A stretch of DNA of 64,000 nt from BS750m-G69 sp964441235 (GCA_964441235.1 CAYTUQ010000009.1:23989-87988), one strand, 5' to 3'; positions 27,218 through 36,332 are shown, counted from the first letter of the stretch. Translations and numbers: made by a program. The notes: generated by a model from the letters alone, not told the origin.

Positions 27218-29428
27218 TTACATCCGCCAGTTGTAAGAAGCTTTGAAAAATAGTCCTCGTTTCATTTCCGTGTAAGTATCAACCGGGACATAATCAGACC
27301 CATCATATTTCAAATTCTCATGTCTGGATCCATACCCAAGGTAAACCACTGTTCCGGGAATGTAGGTAAAGCCAATTAACAGCTCGCTGGTTAGGCCTTT
27401 TTCATCGTGGACATCTTCCTCTTCGGGATACTTAACAGCATAGTCTGGATATTTAACATAAGTGTAATCTAATATTCCCCTGATAAACAGGTACTTATTC
27501 AGCTGATAGGTGGTCTTGTTCCGGAAGATCCGATAATCATAGAGCTCTAAATTATCTTCCCGGCTTGTGAAGACATTCTGCGAACTAGAAAATTCTGAGC
27601 TAAAATTATCGGTAGGTTGAAAATTGAAGAATGCCCATCTATATGCTACATCTCCCTGAAAAGGATTCTCGGAATCATCATACCATGGACTTCCACCGTT
27701 TCCAAGTCCCAAAGAGACATAAAGTGAATTAATGATCTGCCCATTCATATCTATCTCGTAATTACTCTTATCAAATGACTCTCCCTCAAATACTTCTGAT
27801 CCTCGAGCATACTCTAGCTCCACATATATTGACCTAGTCATGCCAAATGATAGGTAGATATTGTGGTGACCATCATTCATATCGAAGTATTTGTCTCGCT
27901 GAACGTAACCCCAATACCCAATATTAACTTTCTGGAGCAGATTGGATTCGGAGTAAAAATTCCGCCCACCGGAGAAGCTCATGGTTGTGGTACCGTCTCT
28001 TGGGATATAGCCAGTGTCCAGTCGGAAATTCTTGCTAATGTCATGAATTCCCACACGTGCATAGTAATTACGATTACCATAGGCAAAGGACAGGTCAGCA
28101 TTATGAGCATTGGTAACCTTCCTGGTTTCAGAGTCTTTGCTCTCTCCGTAGAAGGCATTGCCTTCAATCTTCATGGTTCCGGATAGCCGCCAGAGGGCAT
28201 CCATGCCCGCTACTCTATTAAATCCACCCTCATGTTCCCGGTCAGTGAAAATCCCACCGATATAACTTTCATCCTTTAGAAGCTTCTTATAGCGTTGAAT
28301 ATAGAAGTCAGCAGGTCTCTTAGCGTCTTCTTCATATATGGGTGACTCATCTCTGGCGAGTATGACTGACAGGGCGTTGGATTTGCCCATCTTACCAGAA
28401 AGCTTTAAGCCGAAGCTGGGGTCAGCGATGGTACGAGTGTGTACTACATGGGAGATAGCACTGCCGTTACTTATTCCTGCCACATCGAAATTCTTGATAC
28501 CCTCCAGGAAGAAAGGGCGCTTCTCCGAATAGAAATTGGGATAACGTAGATTAACATCCACCTGACTGGCATCCGATTCAACCTGGCTGAAGTCAGGATT
28601 CAGAGTCAGGTCAAGGGTAAGAGTCGAGGTAAGGCTTACCTTAGTCGTTACTCCTATATCTGATCCAGACTCATCCTCTACCTTTTGGAGCGCTCCGCTC
28701 TGAGCCTCTCGATTTGATGTCTGTGTAAACGAGGGTAGAATTTCATAGGTTCTTTTGTATTTTAATTTTTTATATTCGACAATTCCCATTTGATTTGTCA
28801 TGCTTCCTTCATCCGGATAAAATGGTGGATAGGCTGCCTGTTCAGAATAGCGTGTAATCCGCCTGCAAAAAACAATTCCCATTACTACTTTCTCTCCAGC
28901 GTTAAAACGAATACTCTTTAAGGGAATTTTTATTTCTACTGTGTACCCATCATCGGTAATAATACCTGCCGACTCCCAGATGAAGTCATTTGTACCATCT
29001 CCATTTCCTTCTGCATTCAACATGATATCCCCTTGGATTCCGAAGGGATTCACCATGAATCCATATGCATTCTGCTGGTCATTATATGAATCCAGTACCA
29101 CTCCTATCCAGTCTTCGTTGAAAATGTTATCTCGACTGGTTATTGTTGCTTGAATTTTATCGGGCTCTGAATCATAGCAACTAAAAGCAAAATAAAGGTT
29201 CTCATTATCATAAGCTGAATAGGCAATAGTATTCTCCGATACTGGTTTACCATAATCAGGTTGAAAAGTTTGAAAATCAGTGTACCCCGGAGTTTCATTC
29301 CAAATATCGTCATCTAAAATGCCATCAATAATAGGAGGAGTGTCTGTTCTGATAGCCTTTACTTCAACTTTAGCATAAGTAGGAATCGCTAATAATAAGA
29401 AGAGTAGCACCCCTGTCAATCTTTTCAT
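27218..29428 (-). CDS. DUF5916 protein with CBM9-like N-domain, outer-membrane barrel
   Basis: The 736-residue product starts with a signal peptide (to ~19, ending TYAKV), then a CBM9/DOMON-like domain (about 20-215; PPIIDGILDDDIWNETPGY and GYTVEIKIPLKSIRF), then a long C-terminal beta-barrel with the DUF5916 pattern (NPDFSQVESDASQVDVNLRY and YSEKRPFFLEGIKNF). DUF5916 proteins are widespread in FCB bacteria; their role is not established, although the N-domain suggests sugar binding. AAGGAGTTTTT lies before the ATG. It converges with the uxaC transcript and is on the strand of the pectin genes but separated from them, so membership of that locus is uncertain. Confidence 0.85.
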   Translation of the reverse strand: MKRLTGVLLFLLLAIPTYAKVEVKAIRTDTPPIIDGILDDDIWNETPGYTDFQTFQPDYGKPVSENTIAYSAYDNENLYFAFSCYDSEPDKIQATITSRDNIFNEDWIGVVLDSYNDQQNAYGFMVNPFGIQGDIMLNAEGNGDGTNDFIWESAGIITDDGYTVEIKIPLKSIRFNAGEKVVMGIVFCRRITRYSEQAAYPPFYPDEGSMTNQMGIVEYKKLKYKRTYEILPSFTQTSNREAQSGALQKVEDESGSDIGVTTKVSLTSTLTLDLTLNPDFSQVESDASQVDVNLRYPNFYSEKRPFFLEGIKNFDVAGISNGSAISHVVHTRTIADPSFGLKLSGKMGKSNALSVILARDESPIYEEDAKRPADFYIQRYKKLLKDESYIGGIFTDREHEGGFNRVAGMDALWRLSGTMKIEGNAFYGESKDSETRKVTNAHNADLSFAYGNRNYYARVGIHDISKNFRLDTGYIPRDGTTTMSFSGGRNFYSESNLLQKVNIGYWGYVQRDKYFDMNDGHHNIYLSFGMTRSIYVELEYARGSEVFEGESFDKSNYEIDMNGQIINSLYVSLGLGNGGSPWYDDSENPFQGDVAYRWAFFNFQPTDNFSSEFSSSQNVFTSREDNLELYDYRIFRNKTTYQLNKYLFIRGILDYTYVKYPDYAVKYPEEEDVHDEKGLTSELLIGFTYIPGTVVYLGYGSRHENLKYDGSDYVPVDTYTEMKRGLFFKASYNWRM

Positions 29429-29866
29429 AAAAACTCCTTCATCATTGGTTGTGACAATTTTCTTTAAGTTGAATTCTCATTATTTCATTTGACACAGAAA
29501 ATGTGAATTTAGTTGTCAGTCAAAATTCCGCGTTTTCTTATACATTCCGAAGTAGTGCAATGACTTTAAAAGTAGAACAGACTTTTCAGTTTGTTTCCGT
29601 GTACTTAGTGCCTATTGTAATAAAATAATTTGGAACAATAATTACTCTTTATCCTTTCAACCCATTAAGTCCCGCTTAATATGTTTTACACTAAACCTGT
29701 TTTTCCCAACGGGACGCCTTCGACGCGCTATAGCCAAACATTTTTTAATAGAGTATAGTTGCTATCTGTCCAGTTTCTCCTTCGAATCTATCAGCTTGTG
29801 GATTACAAGTCATTAAGGAAACAAAGCCAATTTAATATTCCTTTTATGACGAATAATTGGATTAAC

Positions 29867-29912
29867 AAAACCCGTTTATTCTTTGGCTAAAGCCAAATCT
29901 GGAAACGGGTTT
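29867..29912. terminator. Compound hairpin, possible bidirectional terminator
   Basis: AAACCCGTTT (29868-29877) pairs with AAACGGGTTT (29903-29912), and inside it TTTGGC-TAAA-GCCAAA forms a second perfect stem (29882-29897). T-rich sequence follows on the plus side (GTTTTATTT). It lies downstream of HicAB on the minus strand and may terminate it. Confidence 0.45.
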
Positions 29913-30002
29913 GTTTTATTTAATTTGAAGGAATGAATGGAAACAGATATTTGATACGCTTCGATTAAATTCATCTTAATCTATAAAGAATTTAATCTGA
30001 AA

Positions 30003-30030
30003 ACCTCGTGCTGAGAAGCTCGGGGTTTTT
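30003..30030 (+). terminator. Terminator-like hairpin with T-run
   Basis: ACCTCG pairs with CGGGGT (one G-T pair) across a short loop and is followed by TTTTT on the plus strand. No intact plus-strand gene ends just before it, so it may be left over from a lost gene. Confidence 0.35.
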
Positions 30031-30264
30031 GCATTGTGACATTGGTAAACTGAATTATAATCTGCGTACCCGAGGCTCTCTCACGGAGGTCCCTCCGGAA
30101 ATTAAAAGCTTTTTTAGAGGGATTAAACGCCTAGCGTTAGGTACGGCGACCTTTGAAGTGCTTCACTCTGGATGTTAGCAAATCCCTCAGAAAATCCGCC
30201 GAACTCCAAAATCATCTAACTGACCAAGCCGTTACCTCCACGCAAATGTTTAGGCACACTTTCA

Positions 30265-30483
30265 TCATGCAACTTGGTAGATTAGCGGTCGAAAATGAGG
30301 AGTTGGTATTGGTTTTCCATTAGCACGAGCTGCTTCAATCCACGCCTCTTTTGCCTTCAATACCTCCTGTAATGCTTCTTCTGGTGTTGTGCCAAAAGCA
30401 GAACAATTTTTCAAATCGGGTATATCTGCAATATACCCTTCATCTTCTTCGCTGTAAAATATATTGACATGATAGTCTTTCAT
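30265..30483 (-). CDS. hicB: HicB-family antitoxin (UPF0150-like)
   Basis: The 72-residue protein shows the HicB/UPF0150 fold signature: YHVNIFYSEEDEGYIADIPD, then CSAFGTTPEEALQEVLKAKE and GKPIPTPHFRP. It overlaps the upstream HicA gene by four bases (ATGA), the usual HicAB toxin-first order. There is no C-terminal DNA-binding extension, so it is the short form. It neutralises the HicA mRNA interferase; autoregulation would need another factor or the complex itself. Confidence 0.85.
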   Translation of the reverse strand: MKDYHVNIFYSEEDEGYIADIPDLKNCSAFGTTPEEALQEVLKAKEAWIEAARANGKPIPTPHFRPLIYQVA

Positions 30484-30737
30484 TTCTCACCCTCCTCTAT
30501 TTGAAGATTATATCGCTCAATAATCTGCAATAATTGTTTGACCTGATATGGTTTTGCTTTCCCCTTGACATTTTGAAGGTTTACCAGTTCTGGTACATCT
30601 GGATGTACGAAAATGTGATGACTCCCTTTGATCCGTTCCAACTGAAATCCAAATGCCCCAGCACATGCTACCGCTTCTGAAAATCGGATATTTTTTAAAC
30701 TGGACAACAACTTTTGTAGCAATTTGCGTTTTTTCAT
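30480..30737 (-). CDS. hicA: HicA-family mRNA interferase toxin
   Basis: The 85-residue product has the double-stranded-RNA-binding-like HicA fold, with the active His in KGSHHIFVHP and the closing GKAKPYQVKQLLQII. HicA toxins cleave mRNA independently of ribosomes. It overlaps hicB by four bases on the minus strand. It is slightly longer than many HicA proteins through an N-terminal extension (MKKRKLLQKLLSSLKNIRF); an internal start is possible. It lies beside a second toxin-antitoxin pair and repeats, which suggests a mobile or stabilising island. Confidence 0.8.
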   Translation of the reverse strand: MKKRKLLQKLLSSLKNIRFSEAVACAGAFGFQLERIKGSHHIFVHPDVPELVNLQNVKGKAKPYQVKQLLQIIERYNLQIEEGEK

Positions 30738-30778
30738 CTACTTTCTTCTCTCATGCGAATTTGTGTTGTGCAACATTG

Positions 30779-31033
30779 TCAATATATGGTCTACAACCCG
30801 TAGGGAAAATTTTCCACATATTAGACTTATTTCTTAGGGATCTCTTTCCCGGAGGGATCTTCCATAGGTCACGTCCCGTAGGGATCCCGATGGGGCAGGA
30901 CTCCTTCGGAGAATCCTCCGTGATCTTCGAGACGAGACGAGACAGAAGGAAAACATTTCCATCTATTGCCCACATTTAATTTAAAATATGGAATAGTACA
31001 TCTTGATCTTCCACATTTATATCATATAACTTC
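30779..31033. repeat. Long direct repeat, copy 1 (left of RelE-type pair)
   Basis: Matches 31981-32193 from TCAATATATGG to the TTTATATCATA end, including a ~70-base identical core that starts near ACATCTATTGCCCACATTTA. The middle is variable and rich in short hairpins such as CCCGTAGGGATCCCG and ACTCCTTCGGAG. Weaker similarity continues for about 40 bases. The two copies bracket the toxin/antitoxin pair and inverted-repeat element. Confidence 0.8.
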
Positions 31034-31107
31034 ATGGAATGGAAATTAAAAGGGATTAACAAGATAATCAAGAGAAAGTTCAGACCTGATCCAAATTCAA
31101 AGCGATT

Positions 31108-31173
31108 ACACCTGTCAGGTTTATTAGATTCTTTTTCCTCAGATGAAATCAATTTTGTAAACCTGACAGGTGT
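31108..31173. repeat. 16-bp perfect inverted repeat
   Basis: ACACCTGTCAGGTTTA (31108-31123) and TAAACCTGACAGGTGT (31158-31173) are exact inverted copies around a 34-base loop. It could be a small palindromic repeat element or the terminator-like structure downstream of the RelE-type toxin gene. Short frames through it are not credible genes. Confidence 0.7.
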
Positions 31174-31275
31174 AGGCATCATATCCTTAACTTTCAACGG
31201 TATTGGAGTTTTGTGCGTTCAGGTGTCTCACCAGAGACCTCCGTTGAGGCGAAGCAGATTCGTTATGTGATTTAA

Positions 31276-31548
31276 TTACGGGAATACTTTGTAAATATCT
31301 TTGCGATGCGCAATCCGCTGACAAATTAACAGCTTATTGGGCTTGTTTATCGTAATGCCAATTCTGTATTTTCCGATACGGATTTTGTATTTGTTAGGAT
31401 AGCCTCTCATATGTTCGAGATACCCGAGATCATATGGGTTAGTAGATAATAGATCTTCAAAAACTATCTTTTCAGCTTGAGTCTGTATCTCTTTGGGTAA
31501 CTTAGAGAGTTCTTTGAGAAAACGTTTTGTATATTCGATCTTCCACAT
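31276..31548 (-). CDS. RelE/ParE-superfamily toxin
   Basis: The 90-residue protein reads as a RelE/YafQ-type toxin: WKIEYTKRFLKELSKLPKEI at the start, then KYKIRIGKYRIGITINKP and a basic C-terminal RIAHRKDIYKVFP. Family members cleave mRNA at the ribosome; ParE relatives poison gyrase, and the basic RxxHR ending favours the RelE side. It starts one base after the antitoxin stop, the typical antitoxin-first arrangement. The pair sits between long direct repeats. Confidence 0.85.
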   Translation of the reverse strand: MWKIEYTKRFLKELSKLPKEIQTQAEKIVFEDLLSTNPYDLGYLEHMRGYPNKYKIRIGKYRIGITINKPNKLLICQRIAHRKDIYKVFP

Positions 31549-31549
31549 T

Positions 31550-31744
31550 CTATTTCAATGATTGATAATAGTTTTTTGCCTCCTTAAATGAGAGCCGTTC
31601 ATCATTTCTTACCTCGTCCATCATTTTTGACAATCCATAATTTTCTATGATCTCTTCTAAGCGCTCAAATTCATCAATTGGCATTTGAACGGCTATCGGT
31701 TTTTGGTTTTCGTCCAGTACTATGTTTTTTTTAATTTTTAACAT
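31550..31744 (-). CDS. Antitoxin of the RelE-type pair
   Basis: A 64-residue acidic small protein, MLKIKKNIVLDENQKPIAVQ at the start and then IDEFERLEEIIENYGL, of the kind that precedes RelE/ParE toxins (Phd/RelB-like N-terminus followed by a toxin-binding helix). AGGAG lies seven bases before the ATG. The gene ends one base before the toxin start. It would neutralise the toxin and, with it, repress the promoter upstream. Confidence 0.8.
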   Translation of the reverse strand: MLKIKKNIVLDENQKPIAVQMPIDEFERLEEIIENYGLSKMMDEVRNDERLSFKEAKNYYQSLK

Positions 31745-31785
31745 CTTTTTACTCCTAAAAAATATGTTCTCATAAGATCACATAA

Positions 31786-31947
31786 CGGCACGGGAGTTGA
31801 GCCGCATCCTGTACGCAGCAAGGAGAGAAAGGATTTCTCTCAGATGCGAGTACAGGACGTAGCCGCCGTAGGCGGGGTCGGCTCGAACGACATTGATAGG
31901 CCGCCGCAGGCGGACTTTCATGGAGTGAGCCAACAACTCCCGTGCCG
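31786..31947. mobile_element. 162-bp GC-rich element with 14-bp terminal inverted repeats
   Basis: CGGCACGGGAGTTG (31786-31799) and CAACTCCCGTGCCG (31934-31947) are perfect inverted copies. The interior has repeated GCCGCC(G)nAGGCGG motifs and is clearly more GC-rich than its surroundings; a near-palindrome starting GATAAGCCGACCGCC follows (31947-31977). It looks like a MITE or REP-type element. A frame across it (31770-32003, minus) has repeat-like composition and is not called as a gene. Confidence 0.6.
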
Positions 31948-31980
31948 ATAAGCCGACCGCCTGCGGTCAGCTTATCATTA

Positions 31981-32193
31981 TCAATATATGGAAAATTTTC
32001 CACATATTAGACTTATTTCTTAGAGATCTCTTTCCCGGAGGTCACGTAGGACTTCTACGAAGGATTTCTTTCCCAGCGTGATCTCTCCGAGACGATACGA
32101 GACGAGACAGAAGGAAAACATTTTCATCTATTGCCCACATTTAATTTAAAATATGGAATAGTACATCTTGATCTTCCACATTTATATCATATG
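31981..32193. repeat. Long direct repeat, copy 2 (right of RelE-type pair)
   Basis: Partner of 30779-31033. It lacks about 17 bases near the start (CTACAACCCGTAGG region) and differs in the hairpin-rich middle, but the last ~100 bases are almost identical. The spacing of about 1.2 kb between copies encloses the toxin/antitoxin pair and the GC-rich element. No gene is visible from here to 32483. Confidence 0.8.
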
Positions 32194-32483
32194 ACCTCAC
32201 AAAGAGAGAATTTAAAAGGATTAACATAACAAACAAGGAGGAAATTTGAACCTTGATCAATATATATTAGGTGATATCGGCTAACTTGATTTTCCCCCCG
32301 ACTATTTTTCATTTTGACTGCGATATTTCAAATTGCAGAGCTCGATCGAATAAGATAAATTATCTTGAGTATTTTCCAGATGTTTGTATAGAAAAATAGA
32401 TTTTAAGAGAGGTATGAGTAATAAAATATATGGCGTGTTAATTATTTACTTTCCCCTTTTTTCTCATTATCCACCGCCGGTTG

Positions 32484-33281
32484 ATGTCTTCGGCAAATAA
32501 CAACGATACACCGGGGACTTTTCAATATCCCGCAAAAGATGAAGATAAATTAATTGAGGCTAAGAAGATGATGAAAAGGTCTGTTCTGGAAATTGACGGT
32601 ATAGGAAAGGTCCTATTTGAATATAGTAAACGTGCCAGGCATATTAATATCTCAGTGAAACCATATAAGGGTGTTCGCGTTGCAGTACCTTATGGAGAGT
32701 CATTTAAGTCTGCTGAGAAATTTGTTTATTCTAAATCAGATTGGATTCGCAAGAACCTCAAGAGGGTGAAAGAAGATGAAAAGTGCAAGCCTGTTTATGA
32801 TGTTTCGAAGGTTATAAAAACATGCCGTCATACATTTAGATATACACCAATAGATACTGAAAGGCTCTCAATTTTAATTAAGAATGGTATTGTAAATATT
32901 CGATATCCCGAATCACTCCAGATAACAGATGATAGAGTTCAAAGAGCTATCCAGGTTGGAATAATAGAAGCATATAGAATAGAAGCAAAAGAATATTTAC
33001 CAAAAAGGGTTGAATATTTGGCAAAAAAGCACGGATTTATTTACAACAAGGTTTTTATTAAAAACATGAAATCGCGGTGGGGAAGTTGTTCTTCGAAAAA
33101 TAATATAAATCTTAATCTCCAATTGATGCGACTTCCAGGTGAATTGATTGACTATGTTATCTTACATGAGTTGGTTCACACAAAGGTCAGAAATCATAGT
33201 CCGGATTTTTGGATAGTTTTAAACAATGTAATAGAAGATGCTCAAGATAAGAGAAGACAGCTAAAGAAATATAGTTTGTAA
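32484..33281 (+). CDS. SprT-like/YgjP-family zinc metallopeptidase (M48-like)
   Basis: The product carries the YgjP/WLM-type signature KSRWGSCSSKNNINLNLQL followed by the zinc motif HELVH (HExxH) and a downstream NHSPDFW, whose His is the third ligand. The N-terminal half has the usual ISVKPYKGVRVAVP strand region. The ATG at 32484 gives 265 residues; an internal pair of ATGs at 32568/32571 begins where most family members start and may be the true start. Physiological substrate is unknown for this family. It converges with the oad genes. Confidence 0.82.
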   Translation: MSSANNNDTPGTFQYPAKDEDKLIEAKKMMKRSVLEIDGIGKVLFEYSKRARHINISVKPYKGVRVAVPYGESFKSAEKFVYSKSDWIRKNLKRVKEDEKCKPVYDVSKVIKTCRHTFRYTPIDTERLSILIKNGIVNIRYPESLQITDDRVQRAIQVGIIEAYRIEAKEYLPKRVEYLAKKHGFIYNKVFIKNMKSRWGSCSSKNNINLNLQLMRLPGELIDYVILHELVHTKVRNHSPDFWIVLNNVIEDAQDKRRQLKKYSL

Positions 33282-33290
33282 TTTAGTAGG

Positions 33291-33316
33291 TTCGGTAACG
33301 GAGTTAAAGAACCGAA
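33291..33316. terminator. Weak bidirectional hairpin between convergent genes
   Basis: TTCGGT (33291-33296) pairs with ACCGAA (33311-33316) in the 50-base gap between the metallopeptidase and oadB ends, with A/T-rich flanks. The stem is short, so it may be a modest shared terminator. Confidence 0.3.
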
Positions 33317-33331
33317 GATAAATTTTTAAAT

Positions 33332-34459
33332 TTATCCTAATAAAGTTAGAAAAACACCTGCAGCAACAGCAGACCCAATGACACCTGCAACATTCGGTCC
33401 CATTGCTGGCATTAATGGATTTACCGTCCCACCAGTATTATCGGAAACAAATTTCTGTACAACTCTTGCTGCCATAGGTACTGCAGAAACACCTGCTGCT
33501 CCAATACAGGGATTGATTTTTTTACTGCCTGGCATAAAGAGATTAACCAGTTTGGCAAATAGTATTCCACCGGCAGTGCTAAAAGCGAATGCTAAAATAC
33601 CAAGGATGAGAATCATTAACGTCTTTAAATTTAAAAAATGTAAACTGTCCATTGTTGCCCCAACCGCTAATCCGAGAAAGATAGTAACAATATCTATCAA
33701 TGCTCCGCCGGCAGTTTTTCGAAGCCTCTCCGTAACACCACATTCTCTAATAAGATTTCCGAACATGAGCATGCCGATCAAAGGGGCACTTGAAGGAACT
33801 CCTAACGCAGCTACTATACCAGTGATTATTGGGAAAAGAATTACAGCGGTCTTAGAAACTGGCTTAGCTTGCGGCATATCTATATATCGTTCTTTCTTTG
33901 TGGTTAGTAGTCTGAGGATAGGAGGCTGAATAATTGGAACAAGAGCCATATAGCTGTATGCAGCAACTGCGATAGGTCCAAGAAGGTGAGGTGCAAGCTG
34001 GCTTGTAATAAAGATAGAGGTAGGACCATCGGCACCACCGATAATTCCAATGGAAGCTGCTTCCCTGTAACTGAATCCTAAAAGATAAGCTGCTCCAATT
34101 GCAGCGACAAATATACCAAGCTGTGCAGCGGCACCAAGCAAAAATGTCATAGGTCTTCCCAGGAGAGGACGAAAATCTGTTAGGACTCCAACTCCAAGAA
34201 AAATAATCGGGGGCAAAAGTTCGGTTCTGATTCCCTGCTTGTATATTAGAGCGATAATACCTTCTCCATACGACCCCATTTCAGCTAAAGGAAGATTAGC
34301 TAAAATTGTACCAAAACCTATTGGTATTAAAAGAAGGGGCTCATATTTTTTTGCAATTGCAAGGTATATAAGAATACCTGCAATAATGAACATTACCAGA
34401 TTTCCCCAGGTCAGATTAGCAAAACCTGATTGTTGTAATAATTGATTAACTGTTCCCAC
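33332..34459 (-). CDS. oadB: Na+-translocating oxaloacetate (acyl-CoA) decarboxylase beta subunit
   Basis: A 375-residue integral membrane protein with about nine or more hydrophobic helices. It has OadB/MmdB/GcdB signatures: LLPPIIFLGVGVLTDFRPLL, GIIGGADGPTSIFITSQLAP (Asp of the Na+ channel) and PCIGAAGVSAVPMAARVVQK. It decarboxylates carboxybiotin and exports Na+. It lies four bases after oadA and in one run with the gamma subunit, so the alpha subunit type (oxaloacetate) sets the substrate. It probably couples oxaloacetate decarboxylation to a Na+ gradient in the cytoplasmic membrane. Confidence 0.94.
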   Translation of the reverse strand: MGTVNQLLQQSGFANLTWGNLVMFIIAGILIYLAIAKKYEPLLLIPIGFGTILANLPLAEMGSYGEGIIALIYKQGIRTELLPPIIFLGVGVLTDFRPLLGRPMTFLLGAAAQLGIFVAAIGAAYLLGFSYREAASIGIIGGADGPTSIFITSQLAPHLLGPIAVAAYSYMALVPIIQPPILRLLTTKKERYIDMPQAKPVSKTAVILFPIITGIVAALGVPSSAPLIGMLMFGNLIRECGVTERLRKTAGGALIDIVTIFLGLAVGATMDSLHFLNLKTLMILILGILAFAFSTAGGILFAKLVNLFMPGSKKINPCIGAAGVSAVPMAARVVQKFVSDNTGGTVNPLMPAMGPNVAGVIGSAVAAGVFLTLLG

Positions 34460-34463
34460 TTTT

Positions 34464-36332
34464 TTATGCTTTCTTCTCTATTGTAATGATTGGTTTAGTA
34501 GAATCTACTTCGTCGCCAATTTGAACATCTACCGATGAAACTACCCCGTCATAAATAGTTTTTATATCGTGCTGTGCTTTCATTGCTTCGACCGCAGCAA
34601 TAGTCTGCCCTTTTGTTACTAAATCACCCTTTTTTACCATGATATCTACAACTTCAACACTTCCTGCAAAGGTTGAAAATACATGTACTTGATTATTGGA
34701 TGGGACAGAAAGGGCAGAGTCAGATTTGTTTTCAGGTGTTAGTTTGGCGTTTGGTGTTCCTTGCGGCTCAACTGTTACTAAAAATGTATTTGTTTTCCCA
34801 TTTCCAACAACTGTGCATTTTGAAGTTATTGGACCGGAAATAATTGTTTTAGCAGGAGCTGGCACTTGTGCCGGTACTGAAACAGTCTTTAGTTCTTCTT
34901 TTTTCTTTAAAGGAATGTCGATTTTTGCTTTTCCTGTAAGAAGCCTTATGCCCTCGTTGATTTCCATCTTTTTGCCCGGAACCATTGCTCCAACTACCAT
35001 GAAGATATTGTCATCTGTAACAGGAAGTCTTCTCTCCTCAAGAGCTTTCTTAGCAATATAAATATTATCAGGAACAGCCTTAAGTGGATCACCCTCAAAA
35101 ACAGGGAGATTCAACTGTTCTGAAGCTTTTTTAATTACATCTGGATCGGGAGGTAATGGCGTATTGCCAAAATATCCCAATACTGCTCTTCCAAAACCGG
35201 GGTCAATTTTTTCCCAACGACCGTAGAGTATATTATTGAAAGCCTGCAGCCAATACTGTTGGCTTCCCGGTGTAACGCTAGTCCATGCACCGCCCGCTTC
35301 TACTACAATCGGGAATTCTGCAAGTATATCACTATAACGGTCTAACAGTCCGGCTTTTGCCATCATGTGAACGTTAGGACCAATTGCTCCACCAGGCATA
35401 GGGAATTTAATTACTCTTGCATCTGCAGTGGTAGTCACAGGATTAAAATTGTAGTCCTTAAGACCTTCGTTCAGGATTTCTTCAATGAGGTATATTTTAG
35501 AATTATCGATATCAAGAGAGTATCCTGTACCTTTTAAAGCGTGTGACATTGATCGAACATCTGGCTGAACTGTCCCGCTTGCCATTGGTCTAACAGAAAG
35601 ATCTATACCATCAACGCCTCCGGAGATTCCTGCCATGTAACATGCAACAGCCATGCTTGCGGTGTCATGAGTATGTAACCAGAGTGGCATCCCCGGTGGC
35701 ATAATTTTTTTCAGTTCAATCGTAGTATCATAGATTGTCTTTGGATCGCATGTACCACTTGCATCCTTAAGACAGAGGCTATCAATTCTAATATTACTAT
35801 TTAGAAGTTTCTTGCCTATATTAATATAGAACTCCGCAGTATGTACTTTATCTGATTTGAATGGTAACCCCATCAAAGCAATACATACTTGATGATGTAA
35901 TCCAGCTTCTACTATTGGCTGCCCTGTCTTTATAAGGTTATCAACATCATTCATGTAGTCAAAGTTGCGGTCCCATGTGGTTCCAGCTTCTTTCATTAAT
36001 TTTGCTTGTAAAGTCAGGGTTTCAAGGTTCTGTGTTGTAAGTGTAACTCCTGATACAGAACGAGTCAGAATTTGTAGATCAACATCTGGACCTACAGATT
36101 CACGTATTTTTCTCATAGTATCGAAGGGATTTTCTCCGAGATAAAACAGTGGTGCCTGATATCTTGCTCCACCTCCGAATTCAAAATGTCGTATTCCAAC
36201 TTCCTCGACAGCAACTTTCATTGCTGGTAGAAAATCCTGGAGCCTTACCTTGCCGCCAAAAGAGCTTTGAAGACCGTCGCGAAATGTCGTTAACATTACT
36301 CTAATTTTCTTTGGAGTCTTTGTATAAATCAT
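34464..36332 (-). CDS. oadA: Oxaloacetate decarboxylase alpha subunit with biotin carrier domain
   Basis: The 622-residue cytoplasmic subunit transfers CO2 from oxaloacetate to biotin. It has the HMGL-like TIM barrel (MLTTFRDGLQSSFGGKVRLQ; the DRNFDYMND and LWLHTHDTASMA segments), a conserved carboxylase domain, then a Pro/Ala-rich linker near 480-550 and a C-terminal biotinyl domain with EAMKAQHD, whose Lys (~585) is the attachment site. The usual Met after that Lys is Ala. It overlaps oadG by four bases. Pyruvate carboxylase B subunits look alike, but the OadB and OadG neighbours favour the Na+ pump. The nearby biotin ligase can modify it. Confidence 0.93.
   Translation of the reverse strand: MIYTKTPKKIRVMLTTFRDGLQSSFGGKVRLQDFLPAMKVAVEEVGIRHFEFGGGARYQAPLFYLGENPFDTMRKIRESVGPDVDLQILTRSVSGVTLTTQNLETLTLQAKLMKEAGTTWDRNFDYMNDVDNLIKTGQPIVEAGLHHQVCIALMGLPFKSDKVHTAEFYINIGKKLLNSNIRIDSLCLKDASGTCDPKTIYDTTIELKKIMPPGMPLWLHTHDTASMAVACYMAGISGGVDGIDLSVRPMASGTVQPDVRSMSHALKGTGYSLDIDNSKIYLIEEILNEGLKDYNFNPVTTTADARVIKFPMPGGAIGPNVHMMAKAGLLDRYSDILAEFPIVVEAGGAWTSVTPGSQQYWLQAFNNILYGRWEKIDPGFGRAVLGYFGNTPLPPDPDVIKKASEQLNLPVFEGDPLKAVPDNIYIAKKALEERRLPVTDDNIFMVVGAMVPGKKMEINEGIRLLTGKAKIDIPLKKKEELKTVSVPAQVPAPAKTIISGPITSKCTVVGNGKTNTFLVTVEPQGTPNAKLTPENKSDSALSVPSNNQVHVFSTFAGSVEVVDIMVKKGDLVTKGQTIAAVEAMKAQHDIKTIYDGVVSSVDVQIGDEVDSTKPIITIEKKA

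Larger units (their letters stand above)
29429..30264. other. Long spacer with hairpins and dispersed-repeat copy
   Basis: No convincing gene. It contains a compound hairpin (29867-29912), a terminator-like stem with T-run (30003-30030) and a dispersed CCCAACGGGACGCCTTCGAC motif (29706-29725). A plus-strand frame ending near 30323 contains MFRHTFIMQLGR, which weakly recalls a tyrosine-recombinase RHxF segment but is too short to call. Confidence 0.4.

Noticed and set aside
30150..30323. Possible tyrosine-recombinase remnant (MFRHTFIMQLGR)
   Set aside because: Only one short motif-like string; the rest of the frame has no integrase features and there is no Tyr box.
30976..31270. Two opposed 73-78-codon frames
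   Set aside because: They run through a direct repeat and the 16-bp inverted repeat, and neither resembles a protein family.
31770..32003. 77-codon minus-strand frame
   Set aside because: It crosses the GC-rich inverted-repeat element; residues reflect repeated GCCGCC DNA, and there is no ribosome site.
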